Of a stretch of DNA of 64,000 nucleotides, positions 1 to 7,699 are shown piece after piece. The first letter of the stretch is position 1, and every line of letters begins with the position of its first letter. Under the pieces are notes generated by a model that saw nothing but the letters and a program-made list of their open reading frames with translations, had not been told where the DNA came from and made no database searches. The DNA is from Bog-473 sp963781955 (lineage in GTDB: Bacteria; Actinomycetota; Acidimicrobiia; Acidimicrobiales; RAAP-2): positions 186,001 through 250,000 of the forward strand of contig CAWAHU010000001.1 of the NCBI GenBank assembly GCA_963781955.1, given 5' to 3'. Position numbers and translations under genes: made by a program.

Positions 1-1087
1 GGTTGCCGGGGGGTGCTCGCTCACTGCGCCCGACGGGGTTACCCACGAGACCGCCGGTAGCGTCCCCTTCTTCGCCGCCGCGTAGAACGTGTCGACGTCC
101 TTGGATGTTCCCGAGCTGGCCGTCGGCCTGCACCGTGTCGAACCAGGGAAGGGGGTTCCAGATGCCGGGCGTGTTGGCGTTCTGGTTGACGGGGGCGCAG
201 CTCTCGGCCGCCGGGTTCTCGCAGTCGGGCTCGGTGCCGCTCACGACGTAGTACCCCCAGCTGACGCGGTGCTTGTGGAGCAGGTAGGTGAGGTCCGTCC
301 AGGCGTAGATCGGCTGGCCCGTGGCCCCGCCGCGCTTGCCGCCGGTCTTCGGCCCGGGCTCGCCGCCGTAGACCGCCGGCGCGTTCTGCGGCCGCTCTGC
401 GGGTTTCGTCTGCAGTGCGTTGACGCAGCTCGACGGGTTGTCGACCTCCGTGCAGTAGGCCGACCACTCCGACACCACGAACAGGTGGGCGGGGAGGCTC
501 CACGACGCGTTCGGCTCGAACATGTGGTCTTGTAGGACGAAGTCCTTGGCGTAGGACCAGTAGTTCGGGATGTCACTCTCCGTGTGGTACCCCATCACGT
601 CGGGATGCGCGGAGTTGGAGCAGGCCGGATTGGTCGGATCGAGGCAGCCCTTGCGCCCCAGTTGGGCCTGCGCGACGAAGCCGTTCATCTGCCCGCCGTC
701 GACGTCGGCCGTCGCGTTGGGTGCGGAGTGCGGACCGCCGCCGTTGACGTCGGCGTGGTCCTGGTAGGGCTTCACGCACTGGCCGGTCTGCGGGTTGTCC
801 ACGCACACGGTCGGTGTGCCGTGCGTCATCGGGATCCCGTCGGCACCAAGGAACGTGCCGAAGTAGGAGTCGAACGAGCGGTTCTCCTGCATGATCACGA
901 CGATGTGCTCGATCTTGTGGATGCCGGAGCTCACCAGGTAGTGCCCCTTGGCCCCACCGGGCACCCGCTCGACCGCTGGCGTCGTCGTCGTGGCGCTGCT
1001 GCAGGCCGCTGCCACCACAGCCAGCGCCCCGAGCGCGAGCAGGGCGGCCCAGTGACTCCTTCGCCCGTTGCGCCTGGCGTGCTGCAC
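1..1087 (-). CDS. Phospholipase C-like phosphoesterase lipoprotein (partial, frameshifted)
   Basis: This is a secreted phosphoesterase of the acid phosphatase/phospholipase C family, which hydrolyses phosphate esters outside the cell. The 3' end lies beyond the left edge. I chose the GTG at 1087 because it is followed by a basic stretch, a hydrophobic segment and a lipobox (VVAAAC), indicating a lipoprotein. The family signature HIVVIMQENRSFDSYFG follows, then GADGIPMTHG and DHMFEPNASWSLPAHLF, all typical of the family. Reading continues in one frame to GQLGNI near position 104. Beyond that, the conserved VDTFYAAAKKGTLPAVSW and SEHPP motifs appear in another frame, so one extra base (or two missing) lies at about 99-106. 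The preserved family sequence on both sides argues for a recent lesion or a sequence error. The exact substrate cannot be told from sequence. Confidence 0.8.
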   Translation of the reverse strand, partial: MQHARRNGRRSHWAALLALGALAVVAAACSSATTTTPAVERVPGGAKGHYLVSSGIHKIEHIVVIMQENRSFDSYFGTFLGADGIPMTHGTPTVCVDNPQTGQCVKPYQDHADVNGGGPHSAPNATADVDGGQMNGFVAQAQLGRKGCLDPTNPACSNSAHPDVMGYHTESDIPNYWSYAKDFVLQDHMFEPNASWSLPAHLFVVSEWSAYCTEVDNPSSCVNALQTKPAERPQNAPAVYGGEPGPKTGGKRGGATGQPIYAWTDLTYLLHKHRVSWGYYVVSGTEPDCENPAAESCAPVNQNANTPGIWNPLPWFDTVQADGQLGNIQGRRHVLRGGEEGDATGGLVGNPVGRSERAPPGN

Positions 1088-1149
1088 GGAGCGAAGTCTG
1101 CCCCGTCGATGTGGGCGAAGTGTGAGGTGGCCGCCGGCCGGCGACGGCG

Positions 1150-1770
1150 TCAGGAGGCCGGTTTCTCCGCCACGCCCAGCGTCATGTACGACCAGGGCTT
1201 GGGGCCCGGCGCGTAGTCCTTCTCGGAGCGGCGGATGACGAACCCGGCCTCCTCCACCAGCGTTCCGGCGTCGCGGGTCAGGTGGCAGCCGTCCGCCAGC
1301 CGCCGCTGGAGTGGTTCGAGGCGACGCTGCCAGACGGCGACCCCGGGGTCCGGCGCCAGCCCGTGCTCCAGGAAGTGGACCGTGCCGCCGGGGCGGAGCA
1401 CCCGCCGCACCTCGGCCAGGGCCCGTGCGGGGTCGGGGACGGTGCACAGGGTGAAGGTGAAGAGCGCGGCGTCGCACGAGGCGTCGTCGAGGGGGATCTG
1501 CTGCCCGTCCAAGCCGACGTGCGCCACGGGCACGGCGCTGGCGCGGACGCGCTTCTCGGCCAGGCGGCGGGCCACCGAGGCCGGCTCCACCGCCAGCACC
1601 TGCCGGACCTCGGGCGGGTAGTGGGGGACGTTGTGCCCCGAGCCGAAGCCGATCTCGACCACGCGTCCCGACAGCCCGGCCGCCGCCCGGGCCCGGTAGC
1701 GCTCGAGGCCCGATGCCCCGCACGTGAGGTCCACCAGCCTCGGGAGCACATGGTCCCGGTACACGCCCAC
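1150..1770 (-). CDS. Class I SAM-dependent methyltransferase
   Basis: A protein of about 206 residues with a UbiE/Methyltransf_11-type Rossmann fold. Motif I is VVEIGFGSGHN, followed by an acidic VEPAS at the end of the second strand, DDASCDAALFTFTLCTVPD as motif post-I/II and LRPGGTVHFLEHG as motif III. Such proteins transfer a methyl group from S-adenosylmethionine to a small molecule or lipid; the substrate is not identifiable. A longer reading from an ATG at 1842 would overlap the divergent dehydrogenase gene. I prefer the GTG at 1770 (or 1764), which sits eight bases after a TAGCCT -10-like element, suggesting a leaderless mRNA. Confidence 0.8.
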   Translation of the reverse strand: MGVYRDHVLPRLVDLTCGASGLERYRARAAAGLSGRVVEIGFGSGHNVPHYPPEVRQVLAVEPASVARRLAEKRVRASAVPVAHVGLDGQQIPLDDASCDAALFTFTLCTVPDPARALAEVRRVLRPGGTVHFLEHGLAPDPGVAVWQRRLEPLQRRLADGCHLTRDAGTLVEEAGFVIRRSEKDYAPGPKPWSYMTLGVAEKPAS

Positions 1771-1778
1771 GCCGGGGC

Positions 1779-1784
1779 AGGCTA
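1779..1784 (-). promoter_or_regulatory. Candidate leaderless -10 (TAGCCT) for methyltransferase
   Basis: TAGCCT on the minus strand fits the actinobacterial TANNNT -10 pattern and ends eight bases before the GTG at 1770. No Shine-Dalgarno sequence precedes that GTG. Confidence 0.35.
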
Positions 1785-1830
1785 GTCCCGGGCCGCGGCG
1801 GCTGCCCTGGAGGTGGGCAAGAATCTGACC

Positions 1831-2736
1831 ATGGACATCCATGGGAGCGCATTGGTGACCGGCGCCAGTCGGGGGATCGGGCGTGCCATCGCCCTCGAGC
1901 TGGCCGACCGGGGGTTCGACACGGTCGCCACCATGCGGGACCCCGACGCCGGAGCCGGCATGGCGGAGGCGACCGAGGGGCGGCTGCGTGTGCAGGCGCT
2001 CGATGTCACCGATCCGTCGACCTACGCGCTCCCCGACGACCTGTGCGTACTGGTGAACAACGCCGGCATCGACACCGAGTACCTGCCGGTCGAGTTCGCC
2101 CGCGTCGAGGACTGGCGCCGGATGTTCGAGACCAACGTGTTCGGGGTGGTGGCGCTCACCTCCGCCGCCATCCCGATCCTGCGCGACAACCGGCCCGCGG
2201 TCGTGTGCAACGTCACGTCGTCGTCGATCTTCGGGTCAATGCCCTTCTTCTCCGCCTACCGGGCCTCGAAGGCGGCGGTCTCGGCGTTCGGTGACAGCCT
2301 GCGCACCGAGGTCGAGCCGTTCGGGATCCGGGTCGTCGAGATCCTGCCGGGCCCGGTGGACACCGACATGTTCCGACTCAGCACGGGGGACATGGACGCC
2401 GTCCGGTTCGACGACTACCGGGAGTTGGCGATCACTGCGACGACGCTGCGCCGGGAGCACGCCGACCCGCAGGTGGTCGAGCCGGACGAGGCCGCGGCCG
2501 CGATCGTGGACGCAGTCCTCGACCCGTCCGGCCCCATGCGCCACGGATGCGACCCGATCTCGCGCGAGCTGCTCGACCTGTGGCGTCAGTGCGACGACGA
2601 GACCGTGTACGTCATGACGGGGCGGTCGATGCTCGACGCGACCGCTGCTGGGCGGTCGATGCTCGACGCGACCGCTGCTGGGCGGTCGATGCTCGACGCG
2701 AGCGCTGCGGGCGACCGTCCGGCGCGGCGCGCCTAG
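1831..2736 (+). CDS. Short-chain dehydrogenase/reductase
   Basis: An NAD(P)-dependent oxidoreductase of the classical SDR family, 301 residues from the ATG at 1831. Visible motifs are the cofactor loop TGASRGIG near residue 7, NNAG, a serine in the SSSIFG stretch and the catalytic YRASK. PGPVDTDMF follows the active site as in other SDRs. A GTG at 1813 would add six residues; the ATG gives the usual SDR N-terminus (MDIHGSALVTG). The C-terminus is unusual: three copies of a ten-residue GRSMLDATAA repeat followed by a short basic tail, extending past the normal SDR end. The substrate is unknown. It is divergent from the methyltransferase. Confidence 0.85.
   Translation: MDIHGSALVTGASRGIGRAIALELADRGFDTVATMRDPDAGAGMAEATEGRLRVQALDVTDPSTYALPDDLCVLVNNAGIDTEYLPVEFARVEDWRRMFETNVFGVVALTSAAIPILRDNRPAVVCNVTSSSIFGSMPFFSAYRASKAAVSAFGDSLRTEVEPFGIRVVEILPGPVDTDMFRLSTGDMDAVRFDDYRELAITATTLRREHADPQVVEPDEAAAAIVDAVLDPSGPMRHGCDPISRELLDLWRQCDDETVYVMTGRSMLDATAAGRSMLDATAAGRSMLDASAAGDRPARRA
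2621..2710 (+). repeat. Tandem 30-bp repeat x3 in SDR 3' end
   Basis: Three contiguous 30-base units begin at 2621, 2651 and 2681. The first two are identical and the third differs in its last ten bases. Each encodes GRSMLDATAA or a close variant, in frame at the C-terminus of the dehydrogenase. Confidence 0.95.
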
Positions 2737-2747
2737 CGAGGCTGTCG

Positions 2748-2933
2748 CTACTCGCCGCGGGGCGGGTTGTCGAGCAGGTAGAGGACGGACTCGAGCACGC
2801 TCCGCCGGTGACGCAACCCCTCTCGGTACTCGGGGTTGTCGGTGCCGGCGATCTCGCTGCTCATGTCGCCGAGCGAGCTCTCGAGCAACTGCTGGAGCTC
2901 TGCGCACTGCTCTTCGTTCAGCTCGATCAGCAT
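2748..2933 (-). CDS. Small conserved hypothetical protein
   Basis: A 61-residue acidic protein starting MLIELNEEQ, rich in Leu and Glu and probably all-helical (QLLESSLGDMSSEI, RRSVLESVLYLL). I chose the ATG at 2933 because GGAGGAGGAACC lies immediately upstream; an upstream start at 2960 would put the ribosome site inside the gene. There are no membrane segments or recognisable catalytic motifs. It converges on the SDR and is divergent from the GDT1 exporter. Function unknown. Confidence 0.7.
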   Translation of the reverse strand: MLIELNEEQCAELQQLLESSLGDMSSEIAGTDNPEYREGLRHRRSVLESVLYLLDNPPRGE

Positions 2934-3058
2934 GGTTCCTCCTCCTCCAGCGGCGTCCACTGCAGCCGCGGCTCCCTACGGGTGCCCGGTGCACAACCTA
3001 TGCGCGCGACCAGGTGGGGCGCCTGCACGCTACGTTGGCCCCTGACCGAAAGGACCAC

Positions 3059-3643
3059 GTGCAGCTGGGCGTCGTCGTCGCAGTCTTCCCGATCATCTTC
3101 CTGGGGGAACTCCCCGACAAGACCATGTTCGCGTCGCTCGTGATGTCGACGAGGGGGCGCCCGCTCGTCGTCTGGGTGGGTTGTGCCGCCGCCTTCGCCG
3201 TGCACGTGGTGATCGCCGTCACCGTGGGGGTGGCGTTGTTCCACGTCCTGCCGAAGCGAGCGCTCGACGCCTTCATTGCCCTGATGTTCGTGCTCGGGGC
3301 AGTGCTGGCGCTGCGCGAGGCCGTCAAGGAGCGCCGGAACGAGGAGATCGTCGAACGCGAGGTGGCGTCCCATCACCGCATCGCCGTCACGGCGTTCCTC
3401 GTGATCTTCCTGGCCGAGTGGGGCGACCTGACCCAGATCCTCACGGCCAACCTGGCGGCGCACTACCACAGTGCGCTCTCGGTCGCCGTCGGCGCCGTGC
3501 TCGCGCTGTGGGCCGTGGCGGGCCTGGCCGTGGTCAGCGGTCAGAGCCTTCTGCGCGTGGTGAACGTGGCCACCGTGCGCATTGTCACGGCCGCCGTGCT
3601 CTTCGCGCTGGCCGGCTGGGCGGTGTGGGAGGCGGTGCGCTGA
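3059..3643 (+). CDS. GDT1/TMEM165 (UPF0016) family cation exporter
   Basis: A polytopic inner-membrane protein of 194 residues with the two-fold family signature: FLGELPDKT near the N-terminus and FLAEWGDLTQ in the second half. Both are versions of the ExGD[KR]T motif that binds divalent cations. Characterised relatives export Mn2+ or exchange Ca2+/Mn2+ for protons. The first motif has Pro instead of Gly, a known kind of variation. Start chosen at the GTG at 3059, which has a GAAAGGA ribosome site five bases upstream and leads directly into the first membrane helix; an upstream GTG at 3014 would add an unlikely polar extension. Six membrane helices are expected. Confidence 0.88.
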   Translation: MQLGVVVAVFPIIFLGELPDKTMFASLVMSTRGRPLVVWVGCAAAFAVHVVIAVTVGVALFHVLPKRALDAFIALMFVLGAVLALREAVKERRNEEIVEREVASHHRIAVTAFLVIFLAEWGDLTQILTANLAAHYHSALSVAVGAVLALWAVAGLAVVSGQSLLRVVNVATVRIVTAAVLFALAGWAVWEAVR

Positions 3644-3650
3644 CGCCGGC

Positions 3651-3684
3651 GCAACACCGGGCCCCGCTGGGCTCCCGGTGTTGC
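3651..3684 (+). terminator. Strong hairpin after GDT1 gene
   Basis: A perfect 11-base inverted repeat, GCAACACCGGG with CCCGGTGTTGC, encloses a 12-base loop eight bases after the GDT1 stop. No U-tract follows (TACAAAGG instead), so it may be a weak terminator, an mRNA stabiliser or a regulatory hairpin in the deacetylase leader. Confidence 0.5.
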
Positions 3685-3711
3685 TACAAAGGGGGGCGTG
3701 AAGGCGACCGG

Positions 3712-5205
3712 GTGAGGCGATTGCCGGCGAGCGGCCCCCTCGTCTTCGCCCCCCTGCTCGCCGCCCTCCTGGCGGTCGCCGTCCTGCCCGGCCCCCGTGC
3801 CGGGGCTCAGACCCCCAGCGCGGCGTTCACCACCTCCGAGGCGCCGGGCGGTGGTGGAACGGCGGGGCAACGGGTGGTGGCCCTCACGTTCGACGACGGG
3901 CCGGGCCCCTACACGCCGGCCGTTCTGTCGGTGCTCGAGCAGTACCGTGTCCCGGCGACATTCTTCGAGATCGGGAGGGAGGTCGCCGCATCACCGCAGA
4001 CCACGCGCCTGGTGGCCCAGGCCGGCTACCCGGTGGAGAACCACACCTGGAGCCACCCGGACCTGACCAAGCTCCCCCCGGCCGGTGTCGCCTCGCAGGT
4101 CGACACCGCCGAGGCCGAGATCCAGTCCGTGACGGGAGTGGCGCCCCGCTGCATGCGCCCCCCGGACGACACCTTCGACGCGACCGTGCTCGGGCTGGTG
4201 GCGGCCCGCGGCATGACGACGATGAGCTACTCGGTCGACCCGAAGGACTGGACGATGCCAGGGGTGCAGTCCATCGTGAACGCCGTGGTCGGCTCGGTCT
4301 TCCCCGGGGCCGTGGTCGACCTGCACGACGGCGGCGGCGACCGCAGCCAGACCGTGACCGCGCTGCCCGAGATCATCACCCAACTCCGGTCGATGGGGTA
4401 CGGCTTTGTGTCCATCTGCGGAGGCTCCGTCTCGAGACCGCAGGTCACGGCCACCTACGCCTTCGGCGACGCGCCCGCCCCCGGGCCTCCGGTGACGTCG
4501 AACCTGCCGCTGGTCGGAGCGGCTCCGAGCGGGGCGGGGGGGTATTGGGAAGTGGCCTCCGACGGCGGCCTCTTCTCCTTCGGCGGCGCCGTGTTCTTCG
4601 GCTCCATGGGCGGCCGGCATCTCAACGCTCCCGTGGTCGCGATGGCGGCCAACCCCGACGGGGGCGGGTATTGGGAGGTGGCCTCCGACGGCGGCATCTT
4701 CTCGTTCGGCGACGCCGCGTTCTTCGGCTCCATGGGCGGCACGCCGCTGAACCGGCCCGTGGTGGGCATGGCGCCCACGCCCAGCGGCCACGGCTACTGG
4801 CTCGTCGCCTCCGACGGCGGCATCTTCTCGTTCGGCGACGCCGCGTTCTTCGGCTCCATGGGCGGCACGCCGCTGAACCGGCCCGTGGTGGGCATGGCGC
4901 CCACGCCCAGCGGCCACGGCTACTGGCTCGTCGCCTCCGACGGCGGCATCTTCTCGTTCGGCGACGCCACGTTCTTCGGCTCCATGGGCGGCACGCCGCT
5001 GAACCGGCCTGTGGTGGCCATGGCGCCCACGCCCAGCGGCCACGGCTACTGGGAGGTGGCCTCCGACGGGGGGGTGTTCACCTTCGGGGACGCCGGCTTC
5101 TTCGGGTCGCGGGGCGGCCAGGACTCGAACGACCGATTCTTCGCCATCGTGCCGACGCCCGACGGTGGGGGGTACCTCCTGGCCGCACAGCACCCGGCGA
5201 CCTGA
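3712..5205 (+). CDS. Secreted polysaccharide deacetylase with C-terminal 42-residue repeats
   Basis: A 497-residue exported protein. A signal peptide (hydrophobic residues about 10-28, then GPRAGAQ) is followed by a NodB domain. Motif 1 is TFDDGP near residue 59, motif 2 ENHTWSHPDL supplies the metal-binding histidines, motif 3 is RPPDD, motif 4 SVDPKDW and motif 5 DLHDGGGDR. All metal and catalytic residues of carbohydrate esterase family 4 are present, so it should deacetylate peptidoglycan or another N-acetylated surface glycan. The C-terminal third is five 42-residue repeats of type GYWEVASDGGIFSFGDA plus a partial sixth. These resemble beta-propeller-like repeats common on actinobacterial exported proteins and may bind the cell wall. 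I chose the GTG at 3712 because upstream codons give no signal peptide. Confidence 0.88.
   Translation: MRRLPASGPLVFAPLLAALLAVAVLPGPRAGAQTPSAAFTTSEAPGGGGTAGQRVVALTFDDGPGPYTPAVLSVLEQYRVPATFFEIGREVAASPQTTRLVAQAGYPVENHTWSHPDLTKLPPAGVASQVDTAEAEIQSVTGVAPRCMRPPDDTFDATVLGLVAARGMTTMSYSVDPKDWTMPGVQSIVNAVVGSVFPGAVVDLHDGGGDRSQTVTALPEIITQLRSMGYGFVSICGGSVSRPQVTATYAFGDAPAPGPPVTSNLPLVGAAPSGAGGYWEVASDGGLFSFGGAVFFGSMGGRHLNAPVVAMAANPDGGGYWEVASDGGIFSFGDAAFFGSMGGTPLNRPVVGMAPTPSGHGYWLVASDGGIFSFGDAAFFGSMGGTPLNRPVVGMAPTPSGHGYWLVASDGGIFSFGDATFFGSMGGTPLNRPVVAMAPTPSGHGYWEVASDGGVFTFGDAGFFGSRGGQDSNDRFFAIVPTPDGGGYLLAAQHPAT
4540..5169 (+). repeat. Five tandem 126-bp coding repeats
   Basis: Repeats of 126 bases (42 codons) begin at 4540, 4666, 4792, 4918 and 5044. 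Units two to four are almost identical at DNA level, while the first and last have diverged, as expected from recent internal duplication or gene conversion. Confidence 0.95.
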
Positions 5206-5256
5206 GCGCCGTGGCCCCTCTGCCCGCCGGGTCGCCGGCCCGGTCCGGACGGGACC

Positions 5257-6057
5257 CTAGGCCGACGGTGCGCTGAAGCGGTACCCGATGCCCCGGATGG
5301 TCGTGATCCAGTGGGGGCTCTCCGGGTCGGTCTCGATCTTCAGGCGGACCCGCCGTACGTGCTCGGTCACGGTCGAGCGGCCCTGCCAACGGCCGTTGGA
5401 GCCCCACACCTGCTCGAGCAGGTCCTCGCGTGAGAAGACCCGTCCCGGTGAGGCGGCGAGGAAGGCCAGCAGGTCGAACTCCTTGCGGGTCATCGGCACC
5501 TCGGTCCCGCCGAGGGTGACCCGGCGCGTCCCCTGGTCGATGACCAGCTCGCCGTGGTCCAGGGTCGTGGTCGGCGCCCCGCTGCCGCGGCGCAGCACGG
5601 CCCGCACGCGGGCCTCGAGTTCGGCGAAGGAGTAGGGCTTGGCCAAGAAGTCGTCGGCACCGAAGTTGAAGAAGCTGACCCGGTCGCGCTCGCTGGCGCG
5701 GCCCGAGCACACGATGACGGGGACGGTGCTGCGGCGACGAATCATGTGCAGTGCGTCGGCGGTGGTGCCGGCCTGGTCGAAGTCCAAGATGACGAGGTCG
5801 GCCGGGTGTTGCGCCGCCACCTCGAGTGACGTGGGGGCCGTCTCCGCCTCGGCCACCTGATAGCCCGAGCGCAGCAGGTAGTGCCGCAGGGCACGACGGC
5901 AGTTCACGTCGTCCTCGGCCACGAGAATGGTCCTCGCGGGGGCGGCGGTCGCTGCGGCCCCGCCCGTTGCCGCCACGGCGGCCAGCGGCGGGTCGCTCTC
6001 GCCGTATGCGGGGTCATGGGAGGGAGCGAGCTGCTCAACGTCCACGAATACCGTCAT
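5257..6057 (-). CDS. OmpR-family response regulator, diverged receiver
   Basis: A 266-residue two-component regulator. After a low-complexity Ala-rich N-terminus of about 40 residues comes a receiver domain: AEDD acidic pocket, phospho-acceptor Asp in LVILDF, CSGR switch Ser and AKPYSF lysine. A linker leads to a winged-helix DNA-binding domain (MTRKEFDLLAFLA, STVTEHVRRVRLKIE, RGIGYRF). The loop after the phosphorylated Asp reads DQAGTTADAL instead of the usual LPGxDG, so phosphorylation geometry may be altered. It is a close paralogue of the regulator just upstream on the same strand; no histidine kinase lies beside either gene. Confidence 0.9.
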   Translation of the reverse strand: MTVFVDVEQLAPSHDPAYGESDPPLAAVAATGGAAATAAPARTILVAEDDVNCRRALRHYLLRSGYQVAEAETAPTSLEVAAQHPADLVILDFDQAGTTADALHMIRRRSTVPVIVCSGRASERDRVSFFNFGADDFLAKPYSFAELEARVRAVLRRGSGAPTTTLDHGELVIDQGTRRVTLGGTEVPMTRKEFDLLAFLAASPGRVFSREDLLEQVWGSNGRWQGRSTVTEHVRRVRLKIETDPESPHWITTIRGIGYRFSAPSA

Positions 6058-6304
6058 GCGACACCTCGCATCATGTGAGCATCCCCCTCGTGCACGCCGC
6101 GTCCGTGTGGCGCGGACCCTCGTGACCGCCGTACGGGGGACCCTGTCGCCTGCCCCTGCCGGCGGGACCCGTCAGCGTGGTCATGCTGTGTATCGGCACA
6201 TTCCGCCACGGACTGGATAGGCCTTTTTGACCAGTGGTCAGCCACGGGGCGGCGGCGCCCCTGGAGGGCAGCGGGACGTGCCGACGGGCTCCCGGCACGG
6301 AGCC

Positions 6305-7108
6305 TCACGTCTCGGGCTGGCTGAAGCGGTAACCCACGCCGCGGACGGTGGTGATCCAGCGGGGCGAGTCAGGGTCCGGCTCGATCTTGAGCCTGACCCG
6401 GCGCACGTGCTCCGTCACGGTGGAGCGGCCCTGCCACTCCTCGGTCGAGCCCCACACCCGCTCGAGCAGGTCCTCGCGGGAGAACACCTGACCCGGCGAC
6501 GACGCCAGGAAGGCGAGCAAGTCGAATTCCTTGCGCGTCATGGGCACGACCTTCTCCCGCACCGTCACGGTGCGAGTGTCCCGGTCGATCACGAGGTCGC
6601 CGTAGACAAGTGATTTCGCCACCGGCTCCGTGTTCCCGCGGCGCAGGACGGCCCGTACACGGGCCTCGAGCTCGGCGAACGAGAACGGTTTGGCCACGAA
6701 GTCGTCGGCCCCGAGGTTCAACGTCTTGATGCGGTCCTCCTCGGAGTCCCGACCCGAGCACACGATGATGGGGACCCCGCTGTGACGGCGGATCTTCGCC
6801 AGGACGTCCATGCCGTCGAAGCCGGGCAGCCCGAGGTCCAAGATGACCAGGCTGGCCGAGTGCTGGAACACGGAGCGGAGCGTCGAGGGGCCGTCGGTCG
6901 CCTCGGTGACGCGGTAGCCGGCCCGCTCGAAGTACTGGTGGAGCGCGCTGCGGCAGCTGTGGTCGTCCTCGGCCACAAGGATCGTCTTGCCACGGACGAC
7001 GTCGGACCCAGCGAGGAAGCCGCTTGCGCCCTCGGTGTCGCCGGTGTGCCGGCGCTCGCCGTGGTCGTGCGCCGAAGCGGGCGTCGCCGTGTCAACGGGC
7101 GGGTTCAT
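6305..7108 (-). CDS. OmpR-family response regulator
   Basis: A 267-residue receiver plus winged-helix regulator with all canonical residues: AEDD, LVILDLGLPGFDG around the phospho-acceptor Asp, VCSGR and AKPFSF. The DNA-binding half (MTRKEFDLLAFLASSPGQVF, STVTEHVRRVRLKIE, RGVGYRF) is nearly the same as in the downstream paralogue at 5257-6057, so the two may bind related sites. I chose the ATG at 7108 because GAGGGAGG lies about ten bases upstream; the ATG at 7117 is too close to that site. The 247-base gap to the paralogue suggests separate transcription. No cognate kinase is adjacent, so orphan status is inferred. Confidence 0.9.
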   Translation of the reverse strand: MNPPVDTATPASAHDHGERRHTGDTEGASGFLAGSDVVRGKTILVAEDDHSCRSALHQYFERAGYRVTEATDGPSTLRSVFQHSASLVILDLGLPGFDGMDVLAKIRRHSGVPIIVCSGRDSEEDRIKTLNLGADDFVAKPFSFAELEARVRAVLRRGNTEPVAKSLVYGDLVIDRDTRTVTVREKVVPMTRKEFDLLAFLASSPGQVFSREDLLERVWGSTEEWQGRSTVTEHVRRVRLKIEPDPDSPRWITTVRGVGYRFSQPET

Positions 7109-7117
7109 GCGACCCAT

Positions 7118-7663
7118 GCCTCCCTCGGAGCGCAACGCCCCGCCTGCTGATCGGGTGTGAGACCCATGTTCCGAGTGTCGGACGGGGATCGGGCCACCTT
7201 GAGGGGGAATTGAGAATCGCCACTCGGCGCGATCGTGCCGTAATGGGATCCGTGTCTTGCCCTCTCCCGCGCCGTCCTCGGGCGCGTCGTACCGTGCGTC
7301 CATTTGAGAAAATGAGCCCAGGTGGTTTTGGCTATTCCGGCGAAGCTATCGGACAATTTCCCACGGTCTCCGCGGCGGACCCCTGCCTCGGGGGGACAAG
7401 ACAGCGGGACGGCACTCAAGGCGATGTGCGTGGTCATTGCGGGCACCATCGGCGTGTTGAGGGCAAGAACAGCAGGTCAAACGGCACAACACTGGGTCAA
7501 TTCAGCGCGGAAACCCAAAGTTGCTCGCAGGTTGCTTTTCCTCTGCAACCAAGCGACAACGATGGGGCAACTGGTCCGCAATCGCTTCATCAATAGAGTT
7601 GTTTTTGTCCCGATACGCGGAGAATCCGCATGGTCACCGCGTTGACCAAGGGGGAAATGGCAC
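7118..7663. other. Gene-free regulatory stretch between regulator and sigma factor
   Basis: About 550 bases without a convincing gene, noticeably less GC-rich than its surroundings. It must hold the promoter of the divergent response regulator and of the sigma factor. The only recognisable element is a sigma-28-like promoter at 7590-7616. I found no clear tRNA or known riboswitch; a small RNA cannot be excluded. Confidence 0.5.
7590..7616 (+). promoter_or_regulatory. Candidate FliA/WhiG-type promoter
   Basis: TCAA, exactly 15 bases, then CCCGATAC resembles the sigma-28/WhiG consensus TAAA-N15-GCCGATAA in 3 of 4 and 6 of 8 positions. It lies 83 bases before the preferred GTG start of a WhiG-type sigma gene, so self-regulation is possible. 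This is a by-eye match only. Confidence 0.35.
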
Positions 7664-7699
7664 ATGTCGGATGGTGCCGAAACAAGGAGGGGGACACTC

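Noticed and set aside
6228..6240. TGACC-AGT-GGTCA palindrome between the two response regulators
   Set aside because: Five-base arms occur by chance often; no second copy was seen near the other regulator.
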